A stretch of DNA of 40,164 nt from an uncultured Prevotella sp. (GTDB taxonomy: Bacteria > Bacteroidota > Bacteroidia > Bacteroidales > Bacteroidaceae). A program made the position numbers and the translations under genes. Shown in pieces: positions 1 to 10,516 of this stretch. Positions within the stretch are counted from its first letter, which is position 1. Every line of letters begins with the position of its first letter. A model generated the notes under the pieces. It made no database searches and was not told the DNA's origin. It worked only from the letters and a program-made list of their open reading frames with translations. The DNA lies in the NCBI GenBank assembly GCA_945830345.1, contig CALZYS010000008.1, positions 1 through 40,164 of the forward strand. Reading direction: 5' to 3'.

Positions 1-6
1 CATCGG

Positions 7-133
7 AAATTAAAAGATTAAAAGATTAAAAAATTAAAGTTCCTTATGCGCAGCCATTAGGAGCGTGGGTGACTCGCCCACAGCTATTCGCGCAGCCCAA
101 CTTTAATTTTTTAATTCTTTAATTCTTTAATTT
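7..133. repeat. Long AT-rich inverted repeat (giant hairpin)
   Basis: Bases 7-41 and 99-133 are reverse complements over 35 positions with 4 mismatches. Each arm is an internally repetitive run of ATTAAAAG/ATTCTTTA-like 8-mers. The 57-base loop (42-98) has an inner GC-richer hairpin (GTGGG...CCCAC, about 66-81) and two copies of GCGCAGCC. A related run, AACTTTAATTTTTTAAT, recurs at about 31109 between glgA and glgP, so the arm may be a dispersed repeat. The direction of function is unknown; it could end transcription from the left or be a mobile palindromic element. Confidence 0.7.
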
Positions 134-140
134 CAGTTGT

Positions 141-282
141 CATCTGAATGACCCATTCAGATGACATCTGATTGCCCTATCCTAATGCCATCTGATTGCC
201 GCATCCTAATGGCATCTGATTGCCGTATCCTAATGGCATCTGATTGCCGCATCCTAATGGCATCTGATTGCCCGATTCAGAT
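141..282. repeat. 24-bp tandem repeat array
   Basis: Units begin with CATCTGATTGCC at 165, 189, 213, 237 and 261, an exact 24-base period with only one or two substitutions between units. A diverged unit at 141-164 starts the array and contains a perfect 10-bp inverted repeat with a 3-base spacer (CATCTGAATG/CATTCAGATG). The last unit is cut short and ends in ATTCAGAT. There are no unique spacers, so this is a direct repeat array and not CRISPR. It lies in the upstream spacer of the TauE/SafE gene. No open frame or RNA gene is evident between 283 and about 460. Confidence 0.85.
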
Positions 283-468
283 ATTAGACAGATTAACAAA
301 ATAAAGGCTGGTTATAATCTGTGACAATCTTCACAGAGGGACAACACCTATATTTATTATTCATTTTTGATAAGATAAACGGCATCTCAACAATAAAAAT
401 AAAAGTTAAACAAGGTTACAATTTGCAATTCTTATCTTTGCAAATTGTGTATTCTCTTCGATTTGTAT

Positions 469-476
469 TACCTTTG
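469..476 (+). promoter_or_regulatory. Promoter -7 element (TACCTTTG) for the TSUP transporter
   Basis: TACCTTTG matches the Bacteroidetes -7 consensus TAnnTTTG and ends 22 bases before the ATG at 499. A TTG at 445-447 is a weak -33 partner (21-base spacing). A second match, TATCTTTG, lies at 433-440. The -7 box would lie inside any longer reading frame starting upstream, which supports ATG 499 as the start. Confidence 0.4.
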
Positions 477-498
477 CCGACGAATAGAAAAATTTAAA

Positions 499-1212
499 AT
501 GATTACACTCATATTGTTCACAATCGGCGCGGCATTCGTGCAACGGACAACGGGATTTGGTTTCGGTATTTTCTTAATGACTGTACTGCCATTCCTGATG
601 CCGTCATACGGCGAAGCAACTACCCTATCAGGACTGCTCGCCTCGGTTACATCACTGATGATTACGGTGAGGTATAGGCGCGAAATTGCATGGAGGAAAC
701 TACTGCCTATACTCGCCACATTCCTCGTGACAAGCTTCTTTGCCGTCAAAATGCTGTCATGGCTCAGGGGCGATATACTGAAATACGTGCTTGGCATAAC
801 ACTCATATTATCTGCCGTTTACTTCAGTTTCTTTGCTGCAAAGATTAAGATAAAGCCAACGCTTGGTATGCAGACCTTGCTCGGCACTCTTTCGGGAATA
901 ATGGGAGGATTATTCGGTATGCAGGGACCACCTGCCGTATTGTATTTCTTAGCCGTGTCGGAGTCGAAGGAGAGATACACAGCACTGGCACAAAGCTATT
1001 TTCTCTTGGGCAACTGCATGATGACTATTTACAGGGCGCATTCGGGATTTTTCACGCAAGAGGTCGTCACGTCATGGTGCTATGCAGTGCCAGCCGTACT
1101 CATCGGTACTTACCTTGGAGGACTTGTGTTCAGCAAGCTTTCGCTCCCCATACTGAAAAGAATAGTATATCTCTATATCGGAATAAGCGGTATTTTGGCT
1201 ATTGTGACATAG
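499..1212 (+). CDS. TauE/SafE-family (TSUP) membrane transporter
   Basis: This 237-residue, almost wholly hydrophobic protein has about seven or eight predicted membrane segments. It carries the two half-repeat signatures of the TSUP family: TTGFGFG near residues 17-23 and GLFGMQGPP near 137-145. Characterised family members export or import sulfur compounds such as sulfite and sulfoacetate, or other small organic anions; nothing here fixes the substrate. The open frame reaches back to a TTG at 445, but that stretch covers the promoter-like TACCTTTG, so ATG 499 (Met-Ile-Thr-Leu) is the better start. The gene stands alone, downstream of the tandem repeat array. The family call is firm and the substrate is unknown. 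Confidence 0.8.
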   Translation: MITLILFTIGAAFVQRTTGFGFGIFLMTVLPFLMPSYGEATTLSGLLASVTSLMITVRYRREIAWRKLLPILATFLVTSFFAVKMLSWLRGDILKYVLGITLILSAVYFSFFAAKIKIKPTLGMQTLLGTLSGIMGGLFGMQGPPAVLYFLAVSESKERYTALAQSYFLLGNCMMTIYRAHSGFFTQEVVTSWCYAVPAVLIGTYLGGLVFSKLSLPILKRIVYLYIGISGILAIVT

Positions 1213-1224
1213 GAAGTAATGACA

Positions 1225-1335
1225 CCATGACACTATATTAATAGAAAACTTAAAAACGCAATAATTCATTTACTATATAGTTATCGAATTTATGCTTTTT
1301 CAAAAGTTTATATATTAAGTGTCATAGTGTCATGG
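1225..1335. repeat. 12-bp perfect inverted repeat in the TSUP-maeB spacer
   Basis: CCATGACACTAT (1225-1236) and ATAGTGTCATGG (1324-1335) are exact reverse complements 87 bases apart. The region between is AT-rich with no open frame. The left arm starts 13 bases after the transporter stop. The pair could frame a transcription end, a small insertion or an operator. The rest of the spacer to 1500 shows only the maeB promoter. Confidence 0.6.
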
Positions 1336-1451
1336 GGTATTGATTAATGATTATTGAATATAATTTCATGATTCATACACTCTGCGTAAACGTTATCACT
1401 ATAAATCGCAAAAAAACACTAAAAAGTTATGGCTTTTTGCGTTTTTTTTCG

Positions 1452-1459
1452 TAACTTTG
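1452..1459 (+). promoter_or_regulatory. Probable maeB promoter -7 element (TAACTTTG)
   Basis: TAACTTTG fits TAnnTTTG and lies 41 bases before the ATG at 1501. There is no clear TTTG 19-22 bases upstream, so only the -7 half is supported. Confidence 0.4.
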
Positions 1460-1500
1460 CGCTCGATTTCGAAAAAAAGATATAATATACAAAGATAGTT

Positions 1501-3822
<2,322 letters not shown>

Positions 3823-3831
3823 TGTTGTCTG

Positions 3832-3908
3832 CCGCTGTAGGGTCTTACCTCGTGTAAGACAGCCAATTGTATGGATTCGGTCTTACACGAGGTAAGACCC
3901 TACAGCGG
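3832..3908. repeat. REP/BIME-like inverted hairpin doublet
   Basis: Bases 3832-3860 and 3880-3908 are perfect 29-bp reverse complements around a 19-base spacer. Each arm is itself a hairpin: GTCTTAC-CTCGT-GTAAGAC at 3842-3860, and its mirror at 3880-3898. GTAG (3837-3840) precedes the left hairpin by one base and CTAC (3900-3903) follows the right one. A GTAG foot next to a short palindrome, in two head-to-head copies, is the layout of REP/BIME elements mobilised by REP-associated tyrosine transposases in other bacteria. It starts 10 bases after the maeB stop and could also act as a transcription end. No long T-run follows. Confidence 0.7.
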
Positions 3909-3954
3909 ATAAATATACAATCTCGTAAACATTTACGTTAAAAAATCAATATAT

Positions 3955-3988
3955 TTTGTACAACATAACAAAAAAATTACTACCTTTG
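3955..3988 (+). promoter_or_regulatory. uxaB promoter (TTTG-N22-TACCTTTG)
   Basis: TTTG at 3955-3958 and TACCTTTG at 3981-3988 fit the Bacteroidetes -33/-7 pair with 22-base spacing. Transcription would start near 3995, about 54 bases before ATG 4049. This rules out the longer frame from 3956. Confidence 0.6.
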
Positions 3989-4048
3989 CAGGCGAAAAAA
4001 CAGTCAAAGGCACATCTGCTTGAAACAAACAATTCAAAAAACATTTAT

Positions 4049-5488
4049 ATGAAACCACTAAACAAACAATTCGCGCCTAAGAGCGTAATGCCTGAAAAGG
4101 TTATTCAGTTTGGAGAAGGAAACTTCCTCCGTGCATTCGTTGATTGGATTATCTGGAACATGGACCAGAAGACCGACTTCAACGGATCGGTAGTTGTAGT
4201 ACAGCCTATTGAAAGAGGTATGGTTGACTGGCTCAACGCCCAGGACTGCCTCTATCATGTAAACCTGCAGGGACGTGAGAACGGCAAGCCCGTCAACACG
4301 CTTGAGCGTATCGACGTCATCAGCCGCGCCCTCAACCCCTACACTCAGAACGCTGCATTCATGGCTCTTGCCGACCAGCCCGAGATTCGCTTCGTAATCT
4401 CTAACACCACTGAGGCCGGTATTGCCTTCGACCCCGCTTGCAAGCTCGACGATGCTCCCGCAAGCTCATATCCAGGCAAGCTCGTTCAGTTGCTCTATCG
4501 CCGCTGGCAGACATTCAACGGCGACCCCACAAAGGGCTTAATCATCTTCCCCTGCGAACTTATCTTCCTCAACGGCCACGTGCTGAAGGACTGCATAAAC
4601 AAGTACATCGAACTGTGGCAGTTGCCTAAGGAGTTCAAGCAGTGGTTTGACGAGAGCTGCGGCGTATATGCCACACTCGTTGACCGCATCGTGCCTGGAT
4701 TCCCACGCAAGGAGATTGCCGAGATTCAGGAGAAGATCAGCTATCGCGACAACCTCGTCGTTCAGGCTGAGACATTCCACCTGTGGGTGATTGAGGCTCC
4801 TATGTCAGTAGCCAAGGAGTTCCCTGCCGACAAGGCTGGCCTGCACGTGTTGTTCGTTCCGTCGGAGGAGCCTTATCACAAGCGCAAGGTGACTCTGCTC
4901 AACGGTCCGCACACAGTGCTCTCGCCTGTGGCATTCCTCAGCGGTGTGAACATTGTGCGCGACGCATGCAACCACGAGGTTATCTCGAAGTATATCCACA
5001 AGGTGCAGTTTGACGAACTCATGCAGACTCTCGACCTGCCAATGGAGGAACTGGAGAAATTCGCAAGCGACGTGCTTGAGCGTTTCGACAATCCGTATGT
5101 AGATCATCAGGTGACGAGCATCATGCTCAACTCATTCCCGAAGTTCTGCGCACGCGATCTGCCAGGAGTGAAGACCTATCTGGAGCGCAAGGGCGAACTG
5201 CCCAAGGGCTTGGTGTTCGGTCTTGCTGCCATTATCACCTACTACAAGGGTGGCAAGCGTGAGGACGGTGTGGAAATCGTGCCCAACGACTCACAGGAGA
5301 TTATGGACTTGCTGAAGGAACTCTGGGCTACAGGCGACACACAGAAGGTGACAGACGGTGTGCTCGGTGCTACTGACATCTGGGCTGAGGATCTCAACAA
5401 GATTGAGGGTCTAAACGCTCTCGTGAAGTCTTATCTCGACCTCATCCAGGCAAAGGGTATGCTCGAGGCAGTTAAGACTATTCTATAA
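4049..5488 (+). CDS. uxaB: Tagaturonate reductase (altronate oxidoreductase)
   Basis: The 479-residue cytoplasmic dehydrogenase reduces D-tagaturonate to D-altronate with NADH in the galacturonate (pectin) breakdown pathway. The length matches E. coli UxaB (483). It belongs to the polyol-specific long-chain dehydrogenase family (mannitol dehydrogenase-like). The N-terminal Rossmann motif QFGEGNFLRAF is at 20-30. The catalytic signature K-x4-N-x2-H is at Lys280, Asn285 and His288. The open frame extends 31 codons upstream, but those cover the promoter box, so ATG 4049 is preferred. No other galacturonate genes (uxaA, uxaC, kdgK) lie nearby in the window. A related fructuronate reductase or mannitol dehydrogenase is possible but fits the N-terminal motif less well. 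Confidence 0.85.
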   Translation: MKPLNKQFAPKSVMPEKVIQFGEGNFLRAFVDWIIWNMDQKTDFNGSVVVVQPIERGMVDWLNAQDCLYHVNLQGRENGKPVNTLERIDVISRALNPYTQNAAFMALADQPEIRFVISNTTEAGIAFDPACKLDDAPASSYPGKLVQLLYRRWQTFNGDPTKGLIIFPCELIFLNGHVLKDCINKYIELWQLPKEFKQWFDESCGVYATLVDRIVPGFPRKEIAEIQEKISYRDNLVVQAETFHLWVIEAPMSVAKEFPADKAGLHVLFVPSEEPYHKRKVTLLNGPHTVLSPVAFLSGVNIVRDACNHEVISKYIHKVQFDELMQTLDLPMEELEKFASDVLERFDNPYVDHQVTSIMLNSFPKFCARDLPGVKTYLERKGELPKGLVFGLAAIITYYKGGKREDGVEIVPNDSQEIMDLLKELWATGDTQKVTDGVLGATDIWAEDLNKIEGLNALVKSYLDLIQAKGMLEAVKTIL

Positions 5489-5527
5489 TTTCTTTTGAGA
5501 AGAAATTAAAAAATCATATTATTAAAG

Positions 5528-5569
5528 AGCCACGGAGCGACAGAGTGTTATCTCTGTATCTCCGTGGCT
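5528..5569. terminator. Bidirectional terminator between uxaB and the TonB receptor
   Basis: AGCCACGGAG...CTCCGTGGCT forms a strong stem (with a further ACAGA/TCTGT pairing inside) between two convergent genes. A short T-rich run follows on the plus side and A-rich bases precede it, which suits termination from either side. Confidence 0.7.
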
Positions 5570-5604
5570 TTATATTAACTCTTTGCGCAGCCATTCCTAA
5601 TTAT

Positions 5605-7890
5605 TCAGAAGTGCAGGATTACATCCGCCCCAACCTGCAACGGGTTGCCTTGCTGGGCAAATGAGCGGTTGGTGCCGTCGATACTGCTGTTGACAAGCAT
5701 AGTATTATACTTTGTATCTGTGAGGTTCCTGCCCCATACATTCAACTTGATAACACCGAAATCCACCATGGCATGAGCACCGAGAGTGGCGTAGAGCTTC
5801 TGACGGTATTCATTGTCAACATCCCAATAGGTGGGACCATTGCCAGCTACATTCAGTCCTACAGTAAACTTGCCTATACGGTAATCTGTCATAGCACTGA
5901 AGGTGTGCGAGGGAATAAATGGCACCTTGTTATCCTTATAGTCGAGCAATTGCGAGTGGGTGTAACCGTAGGTTGCAGCCCATGTGAAATGGTTGTCGAG
6001 AGCCGTTCCGCGAAGCGACAGTTCTAATCCACAACTGCTACTGCGACCGGCATTGATCATCTGACGCCCATAACCATAGTCGCCGGCCATAACCGAGAGC
6101 TGGAGGTCGTGCACACGCATGTAATACACAGCTGCATCAGCATGGAGTTTGCCGCCGAAGAGATTGAGGTGCGTGCCAAGTTCGTAGTTCCAACTGGTCT
6201 CTGGCTTATATTTAATGGTCTCCTCCACTTCGGCATAATATTCTGCGGTATGCTCGATGGTCCAGTCGCCCTTTGCCATTTCAGCAAATCCCTTACCAAT
6301 TTCACGCTGCTCATTACTGAATATATCGGAGAACATCTGAATATTATATCCACCGGCACGGAATCCCTTGCTCACCACGGCATAAACGTTGCTGCCATTG
6401 CCAAGATCAAGTGTGAGTCCGAACTTAGGGAGCAGTTCGCTGTAGCCTTTATCTGTCTCGTTTTCAAGGCGCGACACAAACTTACTTGTGAAGTCAACGG
6501 GTATCTGTATCATCTGTCCTCCTTGTCCAGGCATCATCATAGTGCCCTTGCCAGTGAGGGTGAACATCGACTGTGTCGCATATTCTATCGACACCTTCTG
6601 ATAGTCATAACGCAGACCAAGAGTAAGAGTGATACGGTCGAAGAGTTTGACATGCGACTCATGATATACGCCAACGTTCCACTGCGGGGTGCGGAATGTG
6701 CCAGGGACATAGTTATCGCTGATAGTGAGCATCTTCGACATAGCCTCAGGCATACCCATATTGGTGAGTATCTTATTGTTCATAGCCTCGCCAAAGTTGA
6801 CTGGTCCGTCGGTCTTCAACCACTGCCGACTGAAGAACACTCCCGAGGTATGATTCCATACGCCGACACCAGCAGAGCGCAATGACAGTTCCTGAGTGAT
6901 GGCATTCATCTTCTGTCGCTGCTCAAGGCGCAGATAATCCTCGGGCAAATAGTCCTGATCCATCACCATCTGGTCGTAGAGATACTGATAGCTTGTGGTG
7001 GAGGCAAGGAGCAGTGAGGGAGTGCGATAGGTGACGTGGAGTCCGCTGTTCACCATCTGACGCTTATAGCCATTGAGGAAGGTGGTTTGCGGTTCGCTGA
7101 AATGCTTTGTCTCAGAGTTATATTCACCATAGGGGAATCCATTCTGGTTGACATACTGATAGTCGGTGGTGAAGTCGATATTCCATCCTTCGGCAGGCAA
7201 CCAAACAAGACGGGCCTTGCCGCCAAACTCATTGCTTAGGTCGGCATGCTTATTCAAGTAGGTATTGTCAAAGAATCCCTTCTGACCGCTATAGAAGGCT
7301 GCCGTGGAAAAGGCAAACTTGTCGGAGGGACGATGATAATGGGCAATCTCAACGTCCGACTGCAATCCTGTGCCAAGAGAGAGGCGCATATCAGTGCCCT
7401 GATAATGCATCGGATTCTTGGAATACACGCGCATCAGTCCACCCTCGGTGTTCACACCATAAAGAGTGCCCTGAGGACCACGCAGCACGTCGATACGGTC
7501 AATCTCGTAGAAATGACTGTTGAACGAACTCTTGTTGACAAGGGGAATATTATCATAATATACACCTACGGCAGGATTGCCCGAACGACTGCCTATGCCT
7601 CTCATATATGTAGAGGAAGTGAGTCGCGAACCATAGGCAGGAATAGACATCGATGGCACGAAATACGACAATTGGGAGATGTCGCGTACATTAAGCGACT
7701 TCAATTCCTTGTCGGTGAATACTGTGCTCGACAATGGTTGGCGGCGCAGTTTCACGCTTTCCTTGGGTTGAGCCACTACAATAACCTCGTCGAGGTCATA
7801 CACCTTTGCCGTATCAACACGCTCAACGGCATTTGCACATACAAATGGGAACAAGAGCAATGCTCCCGAAAAGAGATTTTTACGAATCAT
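5605..7890 (-). CDS. TonB-dependent outer membrane receptor
   Basis: This 761-residue protein has a signal peptide (MIRKNLF...CANA, about 1-21), a TonB-box-like stretch DEVIVVA (34-40), a plug domain with the classical VLRGPQGTLYG motif near 134-144, and a beta-barrel ending in the aromatic C-terminus LHF. It would import a scarce nutrient across the outer membrane using TonB-ExbBD energy. It is shorter than SusC-type receptors, lacks their N-terminal carboxypeptidase-like extension and has no SusD partner. It therefore looks more like a siderophore/cofactor receptor of the pesticin-receptor (FyuA) kind than a glycan receptor. The ligand is unknown. The gene is monocistronic, with its own promoter at 7920-7950 and a shared terminator downstream. 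Confidence 0.9.
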   Translation of the reverse strand: MIRKNLFSGALLLFPFVCANAVERVDTAKVYDLDEVIVVAQPKESVKLRRQPLSSTVFTDKELKSLNVRDISQLSYFVPSMSIPAYGSRLTSSTYMRGIGSRSGNPAVGVYYDNIPLVNKSSFNSHFYEIDRIDVLRGPQGTLYGVNTEGGLMRVYSKNPMHYQGTDMRLSLGTGLQSDVEIAHYHRPSDKFAFSTAAFYSGQKGFFDNTYLNKHADLSNEFGGKARLVWLPAEGWNIDFTTDYQYVNQNGFPYGEYNSETKHFSEPQTTFLNGYKRQMVNSGLHVTYRTPSLLLASTTSYQYLYDQMVMDQDYLPEDYLRLEQRQKMNAITQELSLRSAGVGVWNHTSGVFFSRQWLKTDGPVNFGEAMNNKILTNMGMPEAMSKMLTISDNYVPGTFRTPQWNVGVYHESHVKLFDRITLTLGLRYDYQKVSIEYATQSMFTLTGKGTMMMPGQGGQMIQIPVDFTSKFVSRLENETDKGYSELLPKFGLTLDLGNGSNVYAVVSKGFRAGGYNIQMFSDIFSNEQREIGKGFAEMAKGDWTIEHTAEYYAEVEETIKYKPETSWNYELGTHLNLFGGKLHADAAVYYMRVHDLQLSVMAGDYGYGRQMINAGRSSSCGLELSLRGTALDNHFTWAATYGYTHSQLLDYKDNKVPFIPSHTFSAMTDYRIGKFTVGLNVAGNGPTYWDVDNEYRQKLYATLGAHAMVDFGVIKLNVWGRNLTDTKYNTMLVNSSIDGTNRSFAQQGNPLQVGADVILHF

Positions 7891-7919
7891 ATAAAATTAA
7901 TCAATCAAATTTTCGGGTG

Positions 7920-7950
7920 CAAAGGTACGAATATCTGACCGTATATACAA
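7920..7950 (-). promoter_or_regulatory. TonB receptor promoter (TTG-N20-TACCTTTG)
   Basis: On the minus strand, TACCTTTG (7920-7927) is preceded by TTG (7948-7950) at 20-base spacing. The leader to the ATG at 7890 is about 25 bases. Confidence 0.6.
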
Positions 7951-7970
7951 TCCTAATATGTTATGATTAT

Positions 7971-8008
7971 AAAAAAAATTATCCCCGAGATAAATACTCG
8001 GGGATAAT
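7971..8008 (-). terminator. Rho-independent terminator of the wza-wzc operon
   Basis: ATTATCCCCGAG (7978-7989) and CTCGGGGATAAT (7997-8008) form a perfect 12-bp stem with a 7-base loop. On the minus strand it is followed directly by a run of eight T (7971-7978). It lies 14 bases after the wzc stop. Confidence 0.9.
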
Positions 8009-8022
8009 CTTTATATTTATTG

Positions 8023-10464
8023 TTAAGATTCACTTGTGTAGTAAGACTTCGAACCATAACCATAGCCATAGCCGTACTTGTAGCCATAGCGGTAGCCATA
8101 ACGATAACTGTATCTGCCACCAGAAGAAATTGTACCGTTTAGTACAAGGCTGAGGTTCTTGAAACGCTTGTTGTTGTAGATGTTGTTCAACTCTGCAAGC
8201 ATAGAGCGCTCAAGCAAACCGGCACGAATAATAAAGATGGTGCGGTCGGCATACTTCTCGATAATCTGAGTGTCGGCAACAATATCGATAGGAGGACAGT
8301 CGATGAAGATATAGTCATACTGAGAGCGCATTTCCTCGATAATCTCGGCGAGTTTGCCATTCTCAAGCAACTCCGTGGGGTTGGGAGGAACAGTACCGAT
8401 AGGCATAACATCAAGTGTATCGAAGCCATCCTTTTTAACCAAAATATCAGAAATATGATTAATCTTGCCGCCGAGATAGTCAGAGAGTCCCTTCTTTGGA
8501 GAACCTACCTGAGCGGAAGTAGAACCATGGCGAAGGTCACCATCGATGACGAGCACCTTCTTCTTTTTGATAGCGATGCTGACTGCAAGGTTCATAGCTA
8601 TGAATGACTTACCGGAACCTGGGTTGAACGAGGTCATGACAAAGACATTGCGCTTGTCCTTAGAGTCGGACATGAAGTCTATATTAGAACGGAGCACGCG
8701 GAAAGCCTCGTTGATGATATCGCGACTGCCCTCGGAGATGAGAACATCATTCTGTGTCTTGCTTCGCCTTGCCTTCTTCTCTTTCTTACCAAAGACAGAC
8801 TTAACCTCATCTGAGAGTGTTTTCGGTTTTGCATAGAGAGGTATCTCACCGATAAGAGGCATAGCCACATTTTCGAGGTCTTTGCGTCCTCTTACCTTAG
8901 TGTTCATGTTCTCACGCTGCCATATAATCAATCCCGGAAGGAAAAGTCCAGCCACAAAAGCACCCAACAGAATCATCATCCTCTTGGGAGAAGTGGGAAT
9001 CTTGCTGCCTCGTGGTTCGGTGATTACACGTGTGTTATAAGCGGTGAATGCCTGTGAAAGCTCGTTTTCCTCACGCTTCTCCAGTAGGAAGAGATAAAGG
9101 GCTTCCTTCACCTTCTGCTGACGTTCTACCGAAAGCAGATACTTGGCCTGATTAGGATTACTGGCAAGCTTTCCGGTGGCCATGGCATCCATACGTCGTG
9201 CGCCTCCCATCTGCTCGCGCAGTGAGGAAATATAATTGTCAACAGACTGCAGGATTGTCTGTTTGAGTATCTTGAGCTTAGTGCTTAGATCCTGAACAAG
9301 CGGGTTGCTCTCACTACTACTTGCCAAGAGACGGTTGCGGTCGAGAACAGCATTGTTATACTCTCCCACACGTGACTCTATAGCCTGGTTGTCGATACCA
9401 GAGTTGGTAGGCAGAGGCTGGGTAATATCCTTGCTGGCAAGTTCACTACGCATGAACTGGGCAGTGGCAAGTTGGGTGGAGATACCCATGATTTCCTTCT
9501 TGTTGTCTGCAGACTGCTGCATATACATGCGCGAAGCCTCCTCAAGGTCGGGAACGAGGGTAGTACTCTTGAAGGATGAAATATTGGCATCCACATTTCC
9601 AAGTTCACTCTCGATAACACGGAGACGCTCGCTGATAAACTTAGACGTGCTGACAGAGATGCGGTTCTTGTCCTTAACCCAATTTTCGTTATACACTGTA
9701 ATCAAGGTGTTGAGAACATCCTCTGCACGCTTGGTAGATTCGTCGTTTAGACTGAGATTTACAATGGATGCTTTCTTGTCGCTAAGATCCACTGAGAGGT
9801 TCTTGGAATAAAGGTCAGCATAATCATTGACATCACCATGCGAGAATTTGAAGGACTGACCTATGAATTCTTCGTTAAAGTACTTTGAGCGTGACAGGGC
9901 AATGACTCCCACAGGGGTTTTAATACCAGCGCCTATCTTTCCCTCGAAACTCAAGTTCTCGATTTCGTCGCGGGTTGCAGTCTTGGGAGAGCAGAAGTCG
10001 GTTATCACAAAACGATTCTTGTCCTTCAGCTCAATTGTCATTGAAAAGGCTGTGGTAGGGTCACCCTTGAAATAAACTTCCACGGGCTGTTGTTTGTACA
10101 AGGTGACTCGGCGGAGTCCCTGACGAATAGAATATTTCTCGTTGAGACGCAGTCGCTTGACCACCTCAGTCATAAGCTGTGGAGACTTGAGGGTCTGCAC
10201 CTCGTTCAGCACATTAGTATTTGATGAAAATAGTCCGAGATCGGAGAAATCACTTGCCGAAAGGGCAGATGCGCCCTTCTTGTCCTCCTTGATGAGAAGT
10301 TCGGCATAACGCGTATAAACATTGGGTGTGCGGGCAAGATAGAGGAAGGCCAATGCCAATGCGGCAAATGCCGACAATACAAACCAGTACCATCGCGGAA
10401 GGAAGAGGCTTATATAATCAGAGAGCTTCATGCTTTCCTCTGTTGACTTATTTTTTTCTTCCAT
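8023..10464 (-). CDS. Wzc-like polysaccharide co-polymerase and tyrosine autokinase
   Basis: The 813-residue inner-membrane protein controls chain length and export of capsule or exopolysaccharide together with an outer-membrane Wza partner. A Wzz-type chain-length domain is flanked by membrane segments near residues 26-43 and 493-512. The C-terminal BY-kinase has Walker A (FNPGSGKS, about 609-617), Walker A' (VLVIDGDLRHG, about 636) and Walker B (YIFIDCPPID, about 720). The protein ends in a remarkable Tyr/Gly tail with about 12 tyrosines in the last 28 residues, the autophosphorylation cluster. The frame opens at a TTG (10485), but the ATG at 10464 (Met-Glu-Glu-Lys) is the natural start. 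It follows wza by 52 bases and is closed by a strong terminator. No glycosyltransferase genes follow, which is unusual. Confidence 0.9.
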   Translation of the reverse strand: MEEKNKSTEESMKLSDYISLFLPRWYWFVLSAFAALALAFLYLARTPNVYTRYAELLIKEDKKGASALSASDFSDLGLFSSNTNVLNEVQTLKSPQLMTEVVKRLRLNEKYSIRQGLRRVTLYKQQPVEVYFKGDPTTAFSMTIELKDKNRFVITDFCSPKTATRDEIENLSFEGKIGAGIKTPVGVIALSRSKYFNEEFIGQSFKFSHGDVNDYADLYSKNLSVDLSDKKASIVNLSLNDESTKRAEDVLNTLITVYNENWVKDKNRISVSTSKFISERLRVIESELGNVDANISSFKSTTLVPDLEEASRMYMQQSADNKKEIMGISTQLATAQFMRSELASKDITQPLPTNSGIDNQAIESRVGEYNNAVLDRNRLLASSSESNPLVQDLSTKLKILKQTILQSVDNYISSLREQMGGARRMDAMATGKLASNPNQAKYLLSVERQQKVKEALYLFLLEKREENELSQAFTAYNTRVITEPRGSKIPTSPKRMMILLGAFVAGLFLPGLIIWQRENMNTKVRGRKDLENVAMPLIGEIPLYAKPKTLSDEVKSVFGKKEKKARRSKTQNDVLISEGSRDIINEAFRVLRSNIDFMSDSKDKRNVFVMTSFNPGSGKSFIAMNLAVSIAIKKKKVLVIDGDLRHGSTSAQVGSPKKGLSDYLGGKINHISDILVKKDGFDTLDVMPIGTVPPNPTELLENGKLAEIIEEMRSQYDYIFIDCPPIDIVADTQIIEKYADRTIFIIRAGLLERSMLAELNNIYNNKRFKNLSLVLNGTISSGGRYSYRYGYRYGYKYGYGYGYGSKSYYTSES

Positions 10465-10516
10465 AAAAGTAAATGTATTAATCAAATATTATTAAAAAAG
10501 TTAAACTCAAGCTATG

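Noticed and set aside
141..282. CRISPR array
   Set aside because: The 24-base units are directly adjacent with no unique spacers, and no cas genes are present.
3956..4048. Longer uxaB start
   Set aside because: The extension begins at a non-ATG codon and covers the TACCTTTG promoter box.
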